A DNA stretch of 64,000 nucleotides from Apostichopus japonicus. Lineage: Eukaryota; Echinodermata; Holothuroidea; Aspidochirotida; Stichopodidae. Positions 12,750-22,727 of the stretch are shown piece by piece. The stretch's first letter is position 1. The number at the start of each line of letters is the position of its first letter. The position numbers were made by a program, and so were the translations under genes. Location of the stretch: NCBI RefSeq assembly GCF_037975245.1, contig NC_092576.1:13558611-13622610 (forward strand). The letters run 5' to 3'. Under the pieces are notes generated by a model. It was not told where the DNA came from and ran no database searches. It saw nothing but the letters and a program-made list of their open reading frames with translations.

Positions 12750-15700
12750 AAAAAGATCAACCAACCTGTTGCAAATCACTTCAATCTCCAAAATCATTCA
12801 ATTCAGAATTTGCGTGTTATTGCCATTGACCAGAACGATTCTTGGACAGATAAATCTAGGAAAGGAAAAGAAAATTTCTGGGAACTAAACCTAAAGACCA
12901 CGGCACCATTCAGTTTAAACATCAGAAACGATTTGCCGTCCCAGATAAACCCAAAATAACAAACATATACTATAGCGCTTAATTCGTACCTCTACGCAAT
13001 TAACTCTTAGCTACACCCGAGACACTAGCTACATTGGCATACATTGATTACTCGTTGGTTACAAGACTTGTCACTGAAAGACTATTGCCAAACTGGACTT
13101 CTAATTTCCATTGCCAAATTTCTAAAACACTGAAATCCTTTGCTCATAGACTTTGTGTGTGTCTGTTTTCTTTATATTATCTAGTTTCTTTTTCCCCTAA
13201 CTATTTATTCTAGAATACAATCTTCGTTTAAATAGCGCATATACTCTTCACACCAACTTGGAAACCGTATTTTCATTGCTGAATATCTCAACAATGCAAG
13301 TTCCTGTGTTTACGTTTTGTAATATTTATTTAATACAATATATCTGCTCTCATAATGGAACGTGCCTATTCATTGAAAGAAGGGAGAGTTGACAACCTTT
13401 AAGTGGTACACTTCAACGATTATCTCGTGGTTGCCTGTTCATATAGCCTGTTCATATAGACTATATAGGCAGCATTACATCTATCAAAAGCGATGAGGAA
13501 ATGTATTTATGCACCAAATGGACGGTGCCTAATATGATTTATTGACATATTTCTACTTCCCACAAGATATTTAATAATCAATAATTATTCTTACAAAAGG
13601 ATTACACAGATCATTTTACTGCAGTGTTAGATCGAACAGTTTATCAAGGTTTTATTGTCATGTAGTTTTTTTTAACAGCAGTGCTGTAAAAGATACACAT
13701 GTTTGTTCATGGTGTAGTCTCACGACATGTTCACATGTACACATCTACATTAAAAAAAAAAGAAATTATGCAACTCTGAACTATTTCCGTAGCACTATGT
13801 AAGAAGCCCAGAATGGTGTTGTTCCTTAATCTATTATAGTGCAGCCTAGTACTTCAAAAGTTTGGAATAGAACCGAAATTCATTTTGATGTCCATAAGTG
13901 AGTTATACAATAGTGTTCTTTGGTTTGATATAATACAGCGATGACAATATCACAGCTCTGAAAAGGATTATTTTCGGAGATGTTTGAATAAATCACACTG
14001 GAGCTGTTAAAAGAGAACTCTTAACACAAAAAACAAATGATATTTGATTATACATATTTGGATCAAAGCTGTGCAAATTGACATCGTCCAAAGGTATAAA
14101 AAAAATACTAAGTTCTTATCTTACGTAGGTAATTGTGTTCCGTTTATGTTTGCCTAAGTTCGTAATCATAATTATGTTATAGTTTACAACTCCACTATTA
14201 TCTAGAAAATATCATGATATGTAATATAACAATGTAGAAGCGAACATACTGTTTAGACAGAACCGTGAAAGATGCTAAAATCCATAACTTCGTACAAATC
14301 CAAATTTAAATCTCATTTTACATAGTGATTGCTCTTCCTAGGTGGTTATGACTTTTCTTTGTTTCATTTGTTTTTATTTTGTTATTATCTATTGTTTTTT
14401 TTTTCAAGAGTGGAATGCTCGAATAAGCTATGCATCCTCAGTCCTCCTCCACCACATTGTAAACATGTTGCACAATTATATATTTGCATTATAGAAATAA
14501 ACTCAAACATCGATACAGTACTATACTACAGTATAGTATACTACAGTATAGTATACTACACTACTATACTACATATACTACTACTACTCTACTACTACTA
14601 TAATACTATAATACGATACTAGTATAGTATAGTATAGTGTAGTGTAGTGTAGTATAGTGTAGTATAGTATAGTGTAGTATAGTATAGTATAGTGTAGTAC
14701 AGTATAGTGTAGTGTAGTACAGTATAGTACAGTATAGTATAGTATAGTGTAGTGTAGTACAGTATAGTGTAGTGTAGTACAGTATAGTACAGTATAGTGT
14801 AGTGTAGTGTAGTATAGTATAGTGTAGTGTAGTGTAGTGTAGTGTAGTATAGTATAGTATAGTATAGTATAGTATAGTATAGTATAGTATAGTATAGTAT
14901 CGTATAGTATAGTATCGTATCGTATAGTATCGTATAGTATAGTATAGTACAGTAGAGTATATATTATAGTATAGTACAGTGCAGTGCAGTATATAGTATA
15001 CAGTATAGTATAGTATGGTATGGTATGGTACGGTACGGTAAGGTACGGTACGGTACGGTACGGTACAATAAAGTGAGTGGTTTGTTTTACATGATCATGG
15101 TGCGAATGATACGATTTAACATACAATTCCAGTATAAAATTTACCCAGCCTGCAACCGGTTTTCCATAACAACACGGTGTCTTACTTGTAAACTAACATC
15201 TTAGTTAAACGAAAACACCATAAAGTACGAAACAGTCCCGTTTTATTAACTTCGAGTGTATGGTCGCACAAATGCTAGTCTCAGGAAATGAATCACAGAA
15301 AAGGGTGCATGGTCTAATGACATAGGGACATCTGTACAAGTTTTAGGATTTAGTGACTGTAATGTCGTTAGTGTTTAATTTTTCCATGAAAAACTGTGAT
15401 ACAGTTGGAATATTTCCGTAAATAGCAAATATGCTACAAATCATGATAAGAAACAAATGTTTATGATGTTGACAACTATGAGCTGGGAGTCAAAAAACAA
15501 TACCACATAATCCTCCCCTTTTACTCCAAAAGAAAATCATATCTTGCCGATTAAATACTATACACGAGTGTAAAACATGAAGTCATTATCGTCATCGGCA
15601 TCGCCAACACTTAAAACCTACTGCATTTGGTGGAGTTCATAATTGTCGAATTTGACATTTAGGCCTACAGCTACCTCAAGTATTATTGCAGGAACTCCAT

Positions 15701-18670
15701 TGTTACGTAGCAATACTGCAAACGTTTAGAGTTAAGGTCGATAATGTACAGTGCGATCTATAAACATGTATTTCTCGTTAAGGGTGTGAAGACTCGCGCA
15801 AAAAGAAACGTCTAATGCCGGTAATCTGACCTAGTTTCAAATGAGGTGTAACAGAAGTGTTAGACACCACCATCGATCCCACAAAATACACATACAGCTT
15901 GCTACCGTCGGTAATTACACTTTTGTACAGCCAGTACATACAGCTGCGGTCAATACCCACAGCACAGTGTACAAACGATACAGCGATGGACATCTCAGGT
16001 CTAGATAACAGATAACAAGGTATCACGTTTCATTACTGTCTGCATTTTGTAGCGACAAGAGAAAACACTTGCAAGCAACGGAAAGTTTTTGATAGAGGGC
16101 GGCACGCGGTTTGGGGCGAGTCTTCAATGCCTTTAAGAAGCAATCAATGTGATGTATTAACGAAACGAAGTGATAACCATGCTTTTGCAGAAAAAAGGCC
16201 AACAATACAATTATATTTGCTTTTCTTTCTCACACAGGTCTTTAATGGACTGCTTCCAACGAGATTACACGTTAATCGTTTATAGGGAGAATATCACTGA
16301 TAACCAGACATTCCATCAGATGACCCACTATAACGTTAAAAATAAAACGTTGATGGATTATCTTGTAAAATCGCAATCAAATGGAAAACCTGATCAAGAA
16401 GCTTCAAAAAAATGTTACCTGAAGGAGATAAATTCTCAATATTCAACTTTGAGGAGACAAAAAAAGTGTGCAGTAATAGGTAACAGTGGAATACTACTAC
16501 AGAGTAAATGTGGCAGTACCATCGATTCTTATGATTTAGTCATCAGAGCAAACATGGCCCCAGTCAAAGGATACGAGAGTGACATCGGGAACAGGACAGA
16601 CCTAATGTTGGTGAATGATAACATGTTGGGTCAGCTTGACAAGGTACTTTCGTCGGGTCCACACACCGAAAGAGAAAAGGAAATTTGGAGAACTTTGAGA
16701 AATTTAAACAACACGATTCTTTGGTATCCTAAAGATACTAGTAAACACGAAACAAAATTACAAAGCATAGCCAAAGCATTGAAAATGAAGAAATTACACC
16801 TCCAGGTCGCATTCAGCTTGAAAGATATCTACAGTAACATAAAATGGTGAGAAAGTAAGATTTAAAACAATTAAGGTTAACATATTGAATTAAATGTATT
16901 TGGTTTTGCTGGAAACGCCCAAATTCTCTTCCTGTATTTATTGATAAACGTAGAATCAGTGGCGGAGCTAGAGGTATTGGTCAGGGGGGTCGAGAATAGT
17001 CTGTAGGGGCTCTTTCGACACTATCTAAGCGATAGATTTTTTGAGTAAAGATACTCTCTAGATCGCCGGAAATTACCCTTTCCAGGCCTTGCTAATTTGC
17101 AGATAAACGAAGAATAAATAGGTTTCATCGCCAACAAAATGTTTTAAATGTCAATAGGTAGGTGAGAGCGCTATAAAAATCAATAATCGCGAATAAGTAA
17201 AATGTGGTAAAAAGGTGAAAAGGGCGCCAGCAGTCCATTTGAGTCCGTCAGAGGGGGCATCCGCCCCCCCCCCCCCTTACTGTATGGACGACACTCCGCC
17301 ACTGCGTAGAATTGAAACAATGGAAAGAATTACATTATCCAACTAGATTTCACTACCATCTTCAATGTACGGCTATTTACATAACACAATTTGAGTATAG
17401 TTGAGCGCGTTCGTTGTTTTCTGTGATAAAGTTTCACATTCCTGACTAACAGCTGGCATGGTTAAGAAGATAACCGAAAACTTGAATGGCAAAGAGCTAA
17501 GTGGAATGTCTGAACATTCTGCTCACATAAATAGTAGAATGTAGAATCAAATCAAAGCGTTATCACATGTAGGTAACATTATAGTTATCTCTCTGCAGCT
17601 ACACAAAGAGGATTTCACAAAGTGAATTTCGTTCGATTTCATACGTTCAAAATCAATTTAATATACAAGTATTGGCGTAATAAAGAGCGAAAAGTTTGTA
17701 ATAAATAAATAAGCAGATTGTTCATTGAAAGGTGCTATATTTTCAAATAGCACGTCCCATGATAGAAGTACTTCATTTTTAATTCTTTGGTGATTTATGA
17801 ATCTAGTCATAGTATATACAGTGTTGCCAAAGCTTGACAAATCATTTTGTATTGAGAAATAGTCTATGGTGATTGCCCTTGAGCAAAGTATGGTTTTTAA
17901 CATCATTCACATCTAGTCAATTTTAGCAACAAATATCCATCGTTCCTTTAGCAACCTTACGCACATCTGATCGTCAACCAATCGGAAGGCTTATAGTTGA
18001 CGTATTCTCATTCACGTACGCTAAACTTAGTGTAAGCGTTGAGAGTCAGTAAACAATGCATCGAAAGTCTCCGAAATATAATTGATGTATATCCTAGTTG
18101 ATCAGTAGTGGTATATAGAACTTCGTTCGTAATTACCGAAGGCGAGATCTTTTGAAGCATATTTTCACAAGTAGCACAAAGATTGAGATAAACAACATGT
18201 TTTGGGCATCATGCAACAGTATAGATCACGTCGCGTATTAGGACCAATGAAACAGTGGTCTCGGTTAAAGAAAAAAAAACGTCGAAGATCCTTTTTCTTA
18301 CCGTACTCGTCCGTCGAGGCAGCTCAGTCTCAAATTTTAAAAGACTGGATATGTCACAGTCTTCTTTTTCTTCTTCTTCTTTTCCTTATTTTTCTTCTTC
18401 AGGAAATACAACTTGTGGCGGTACCCGTCGTCAGGTTTATATATGCTTGCTGTAGCCGAGGCAGTCTGTCAAAGTACGGCCATATTTGGATTTTATCCAT
18501 ATGAAAAGGATGACTTTGGAAAGAAGGTGCTCAGACATTATTACGAGAAGAATTTGACAAACTTTAAGACTTGGGCTCATAACTTCGATGCCGAGTTTAA
18601 TATGTTAATGTCACGCAGAGACGAAGGCCTGATTGACATGATAACGAATCCTTGTGTACCAAAATTGTAA
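8387..18670 (+). CDS. Alpha-2,8-sialyltransferase-like protein (ST8Sia type), three exons, complete
   Basis: The join of 8387-8556, 16238-16846 and 18403-18670 gives 348 residues, the usual size for this family. The family moves sialic acid from CMP-sialic acid to glycan acceptors in the Golgi lumen. Visible parts are: a short cytosolic tail ending in RRRCR; a signal-anchor at about 19-35; a stem with NIT, NQT and NKT glycosylation sites; sialyl motif L at about 132-178 (CAVIGNSG with Cys134, then VIRANMAP and GNRTD); motif S at about 268-290 (PSSGLYM, Cys282); motif III HYYE at 305-308; and motif VS His319...Glu324. Both splice junctions restore codons split after position 2, giving Lys57 and Trp260. 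All catalytic motifs are present, so it is probably active. The exact linkage and acceptor cannot be read from sequence. ST8Sia is favoured over ST3 or ST6 by the motif L and HYYE/HxxxxE pattern. Confidence 0.9.
9408..11320 (-). pseudogene. Decayed CR1-like LINE (reverse transcriptase and C-terminal region)
   Basis: Read on the reverse strand from about 11300 down. Fragments show SKAYGPDAIHPYLLK and a block with DWRYANITPIFKKGDKS, then DFQKAFDKVPHQRL, GVSQGSVLGPLLF and FADDTKL (the catalytic Asp pair, near 10340). The tail has LKKVQRRATRMI and NEWNGLPKKVV. Damage includes a frameshift near 10945, an in-frame TGA near 10508, and further stops between 10140 and 9955. It ends in a (TAAAC)n tail at 9408-9439, as in CR1-type LINEs. 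Endonuclease and 5' parts are missing. It lies inside sialyltransferase intron 1, opposite to the gene. Confidence 0.88.
11330..12440 (-). pseudogene. Second, older LINE reverse-transcriptase remnant
   Basis: The reverse strand encodes MDEQAIAESINHSFVSVYHG and NKAVGPDGVPS near 12260-12070, then, at about 11540-11380, GVPQGTKLVPLIF followed by YGDDVSLAQVR. The two parts of the polymerase core are split by stops and frame changes. The protein differs clearly from the LINE next to it (GVPQGTK against GVSQGSV), so these are two families inserted end to end in the same orientation. Confidence 0.75.
12441..14517. other. Intronic stretch with no gene seen
   Basis: Part of sialyltransferase intron 1. 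It holds a (TA)n run at 12709-12748 and otherwise AT-rich unique sequence without recognisable coding content. Confidence 0.5.
14518..15067. repeat. Pentanucleotide array (AGTAT/AGTGT/AGTAC, then GGTAC)
   Basis: About 550 bp of 5-bp units. From about 14617 rightward the units are AGTAT, AGTGT and AGTAC. They change to GGTAT and GGTAC over the last 60 bp. The left 100 bp has the opposite polarity (ACTACT/ATACT), so the array turns over near ACTAGT at about 14617 and could fold back. A 180-residue Tyr/Thr/Leu frame on the reverse strand is only the translation of this repeat. Confidence 0.95.
15068..15777. other. Intronic stretch with no gene seen
   Basis: Unique AT-rich sequence within sialyltransferase intron 1; no coding or structured signal found. 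Confidence 0.45.
15782..16132 (+). mobile_element. MITE with GAAGACTCGC inverted ends and TTAA target
   Basis: The 351-bp element lies between TTAA at 15778-15781 and TTAA at 16133-16136. The left end contains GAAGACTCGCG and the right end GGGGCGAGTCTTC. Its right two thirds recur at 7797-8041, and a lone end-like GAAGACTCGCCCC occurs near 18921. It lies about 100 bp before sialyltransferase exon 2. Confidence 0.75.
16238..16846 (+). CDS. Sialyltransferase exon 2 (stem and sialyl motif L)
   Basis: It encodes residues 57-259 plus the first two bases of Trp260. The acceptor TTCTTTCTCACACAG has a good pyrimidine tract and the donor is TG|GTGAGA. Motif L starts at Cys134 and includes GNSG, VIRAN and GNRTDLM. 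The 609-nt exon holds most of the enzyme. The unspliced frame meets TGA at the donor. Confidence 0.92.
16957..17304 (+). mobile_element. hAT-like MITE with perfect 8-bp target duplication
   Basis: It begins CAGTGGCGGAG and ends CTCCGCCACTG, and is bounded by CGTAGAAT at both 16949-16956 and 17305-17312. The 348-bp element has no coding capacity and contains a C-run near 17262-17276. CAGTG ends and an 8-bp duplication are the hAT signature. It lies in sialyltransferase intron 2; the rest of that intron shows nothing recognisable. Confidence 0.9.
18403..18670 (+). CDS. Sialyltransferase exon 3 (motifs S, III and VS)
   Basis: It encodes the end of Trp260 to residue 348 and stops at TAA 18668-18670. 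The acceptor follows a long TTCTTC tract. Motif S reads YPSSGLYM...VCQS...FGFYPY; HYYE and the HxxxxE pair follow. An NPC near the C-terminus fits the family's conserved cysteine. Confidence 0.92.
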
Positions 18671-19466
18671 CAGTTAAAGGAACAGTTCAGGTGTCACAAA
18701 TGTGTATCTTCACACCCTCACAGTTAGTCTTTCTACACCAGTCATTTGCAAAGAAATTGTGAAATCTTCAAAGTGTGATATCTCCTTAACAGAGAATGCT
18801 ATCATGGTAGTTTCTTCACTATTATGTTTGTCTTTTTAAGCTCTTTCATACAAGATAGACATGTCAGACACCTGAACCAATCCTTTTACACGATATGAAC
18901 GATTTCATTCAGCTTGAAGACTCGCCCCTTGAAGAAAGTAGGCCACTTACTGTATTAGAGTAAACATCGATGGTTTTGCGTTTTTAAAACCGAACCGAAA
19001 ACCATGTTCTAAGCAGTTATGAAATTATCATTCATGGTTTCCCTAAGTTTCCATATATGTATGACGAACTGAGTAAGACCACTGATTTCCTTGTTTCAAC
19101 AACTTCAAAGTGACTCTTCGTGTTATATATAAAAAACAAAATCATACCAAACGACATTAGAATTAGGTCAGAATTAAATAAAAGGAAAGAGGGAATTTTG
19201 TTTCCCTCTTCCTCCATAAATATGGAAGTTGCAACATGCATTAAGAATGGTGTGCTGAGCAAAACTTCAACACAATCGGTTTCAAAGTTTACAAGCAAAT
19301 CCGCTGCCCACAGACCTGCTGGTAAAACTGCCATAAAGAAACTGTCCGTGATTATGGAATTTTGTTTACAAGAAACGATATTTGGTCTGTAAGCCTAGCC
19401 GATTCAGTCACTCACAGAAATTACAGTAACTACTGTAAATCTGAAACTTGTGTACCACAGTAAATA
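18671..19466. other. 3' flank of the sialyltransferase gene, no gene seen
   Basis: Overlapping frames of 90-100 residues occur on both strands near 19030-19390, but neither resembles a known protein. A GAAGACTCGCCCC MITE-end motif lies near 18921. Confidence 0.4.
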
Positions 19467-19655
19467 GTGGATTGTGCTGACAAATATGATAAATCGGTAG
19501 CATGTGCTATTAGGTTTACGGTAAGAACTGAAGATATGTGTAATCACAACAAATCCATCCAAAGTAGATTTGTTGGGGTTACACTTATCCTCATGCAGTT
19601 CTTACTGTAATGCTAATAGCATATGCTACCAATATATAGCACGATCCAGTTCTTA
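19467..19655. repeat. Long imperfect inverted repeat (hairpin)
   Basis: The left arm beginning GGTAGCATGTGCTATTAG at 19496 pairs with the right arm ending in CTAATAGCATATGCTACC at 19630, over about 60 bp each side. Further pairing of GGATTGTGCT with AGCACGATCC extends outward. The loop is near 19555. It is probably a foldback MITE; no clear target duplication was found. Confidence 0.75.
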
Positions 19656-21928
19656 CTTTGGTTTTTTTAAATATATGTTTCTCTCCCTAATGTTCATCTA
19701 AGAGATTGGCAATATAGAATTACACTATAGTCCTTTGTGATAGTGGAAATTTGATTGATTGGTATTGATCTTTCCGCCACCCATCTATTTTCTTTTTAGT
19801 TTTTTATTCATCTTCTTCAATTTTTCTTAGGGTGGCATACTCCTATTAGAGTCTATATCAATCCGCTCATTTGTTCTCCTTCAGGAAAAGGGCCAAAAAG
19901 CAGCGGGAGAACATCTTTTGTGACCTGTTATCAATCATAATCTAGTTTTTTTTGTGGCTTACATGTTGAAGAGCATGAATGGAAGTACAGTACATGTGCA
20001 TGGTGAGAAAATTGGGTCAATTGAGGCAATTTTAGACCCCTTTAGGCCTCCCGGGAGCAGCGTAGGAAATTTGTTTACCACTGAGTGAAGAGGTTTGTTT
20101 ACAAGTGACGAAAACTTAGCAAAAAATCTACATGGTCATGGTACGGAAAATTGATGGTGCCATGAAAGGCCAACTTGTCAGCTATCCGGTGATGGGTAGC
20201 GTTTAGCTAGTGAAAACTTCTATCTAGACTTAGAGACCACATTACTTTTGTGATTTAGTGTGTAAGTCAATGGGGCTTTTAATGGGCGTATGCTACCTTA
20301 GCGGTCCCATATGCCAATAGTAGGCCTATCACGATTTAACATGAATAAGGTATTATCGAAATTGTATAGGCAGACCACGAACCACAAAAACATATTGACA
20401 AGGAATAGAAGTCGATAGCCTAATGTTAACATATTTATTTCTTAATTAATAACTGAATTAATACCAATTTGAAAAGAATGAAGCTTAAACGGAGGGTTGC
20501 AGTAGCTAGCTAGGTTTTTCCTATCGTGTTTCAATCAGTGCTCGTTCGATTTCATTTCTCATTTTAAGGATCCCCCTCGAATAAGTTTCGAATAGCGTTA
20601 AATTACTCCTATTGTATTCGTTATTCGTTTAATTGATTCCAAAGAAGGGTGCTTGGATGGAAAGTGATGGTATATTTTGCAACTTTGCAAACAAGGTTTG
20701 AAAATCAGATTTCGACTGTTTAGGGTGTAGCTGGCTACCTACCACATATATGCCTATTGTAATGTAGTATGTAGTTATATCCCCATCGTATTACTTTAAA
20801 CATTTGCTTCCATGCCTCTTTGTCTTAAGAGTAACTACAGTACTTACTTCCTGTCCATGACTTATTCACCCTACACCCACATCATATTCGTAGAAGCCCC
20901 CTTTGTTTTAATTCCAAGAACTACTCATGGTTACCACAGATGACAACCTGTTGCATCTCAGGTGTATTACAAATATGGTCAGTCATAGCACTCTCCTATG
21001 TGCCTTAGTAATTATAAGTAAGACCAAGAGTTTATGTCACAGAGAGGTTATCGCCCCCTCACAGGAAGTTGTAATGACTTAAATACTGTAGTTTTTTAAT
21101 ATGGAAAAGACTAAGATTCCAGACTTCAGAGAGTGTAGTTCAGATACACTCCAGCAATAAAGCTAATACTCTACAATTATATCTATGTCTGGAGTTTCTC
21201 TTATCTGTTGTTCATTGTACCTATTTAATAACGGAGCCCAAACTAATTGAGCCGGAGCACACCCCCAACGTAACACTATGTTATAAATATAGTGTAGATC
21301 TATAGGCCTACATATAGGGGCCTAAAAATTACACTGTATGAATCTTGTAATATTCTGTTTGCCCGTGGAGAAAAAGGGTGAGGAGAAGATTTTAATACAT
21401 TTGGGGGGGGGGTGATGCTATCAGAGGTATACGTGGTTGCAGGGACGTATCAAGGCCTGATGATTGGGGGGGGGGTGTGGTGACTGAAATTCCAACTGGA
21501 TGGGTTTTCCAGCCAGAAAATTCCGACTGCTGCCTTGTACCCCCCCCCCCCCCCACCGCACTACTCGTCAACGATACGGTCAGCGTCAGTCAAACACCCT
21601 ATCTTTCGCGACTGCGCTTTTGTTCCGAAATTTTTCCGGTACATTTGTACCACTGGCCCTCACTTCACAAACTTATTAATCACTCTGGTTAAGCGAGTAA
21701 GCAACTGGGTATAAGTTATCTGCTTGATAGGCTACATAGACTACTAACCTCAAAAGCTATGTTAATGTAACAAAGGGGAAAACTTTTTTTTTCAAAAACT
21801 TATATTCGACGACATAGTGAATTACCCCCCAAAACAGTGCTATTTCCTAGCGCGCTTAACATTATTTTCTTGGGGGGGGGGGGTGGTGGAGGGGGGGGGG
21901 GCTATTTATCACTCACATGAAAAAAATC
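19656..21928. other. Intergenic stretch with no gene seen
   Basis: Unique sequence with homopolymer G or C runs near 21404-21411, 21468-21475, 21541-21554 and 21874-21900. No coding content recognised. Confidence 0.45.
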
Positions 21929-21976
21929 AATTGTTCACTTCATTCCAACTGAGCATTTGGAATGAAGTGAACAATT
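21929..21976. repeat. Perfect 19-bp inverted repeat with 10-bp loop
   Basis: AATTGTTCACTTCATTCCA at 21929-21947 and its exact complement at 21958-21976 flank ACTGAGCATT. The right arm begins a degenerate tandem series (GTGAA..CAATTAAACATTTTGCAGAAAA) that runs to about 22200. Confidence 0.9.
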
Positions 21977-22538
21977 AAACATTTTGCAGAAAATGTTGAG
22001 TTGACGAGTTACGATAAGATGTCAATTAAACAGTTTGCAGAAAATTTTTCAATTGCTCAGATGGAATGAAGTGAATTGAACATTTTGCAGCAAAAGGTCA
22101 ATTCACGAGATGTGGTAAGTTGTCAATTAAACATTTTTCAGAAAATTGTTCAATTGCTCAGTTAAAGCAATTAAGCAATCCAACATTTTTCTGATTTTGT
22201 TTTGATAAGATTTTATCTTGTTATCTAAACAATTTACTGAAAAATTTCAGCTTAATGGGGCAAAGTGTTTCTTATGTTGATGGCACTTACAAGCTTCCGT
22301 AGATTGAGGTTTTAATTGTATAACTTACAGTAGTTTTAGGCATATTTCTTTTAGAGTATTCAAAATCATACGAAGTTTTGTATGGTGGAGTATAAAGATC
22401 GCGAGATACAATTTCTCAATGTGATAAAGAAAACGTGGCTAATATGACTGATTAAAGGTCAATTTTGACCGAAAATTTTCGGTCACTCACAAATTACAAG
22501 AATATATGAAAATTATAGTGCCACAGTCGGAAAAATTA

Positions 22539-22572
22539 GAGTGCGACAGTTGGAATTCCAACTGTCGCACTC
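22539..22572. repeat. Perfect 34-bp palindrome
   Basis: The 17-bp arm GAGTGCGACAGTTGGAA meets its exact complement with no spacer. Beyond one mismatch the pairing continues through an A/T stretch to CGG/CCG, for about 30 bp per arm. An 18-bp palindrome GACCGAAAATTTTCGGTC lies just upstream near 22468. Confidence 0.9.
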
Positions 22573-22727
22573 AAATTTTCCGATTATCGTCAGTTTTACC
22601 AAGATTGGGGGTGAGACAACCCCCACTCCCTCCCCCCCTAAGCGACGTCCTTGCGTGGTTGCTTCGCCCTGGGAAGTAGAGCAATCAACGTTGACGATAT
22701 CGAGTATCGATGCGAGCAAAGCCTTAA

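Noticed and set aside
14584-15126. 180-residue reverse-strand open frame rich in Tyr, Thr, Ile and Leu
   Set aside because: It is the translation of the AGTAT-type pentanucleotide array and has no complexity of its own.
18202-18504. 100-residue frame starting in sialyltransferase intron 2
   Set aside because: It overlaps exon 3 in a different frame from the motif S coding frame and has no homology.
19032-19392. Overlapping 90-100 residue frames on both strands
   Set aside because: No similarity to known proteins and no splice or start evidence that prefers one strand.
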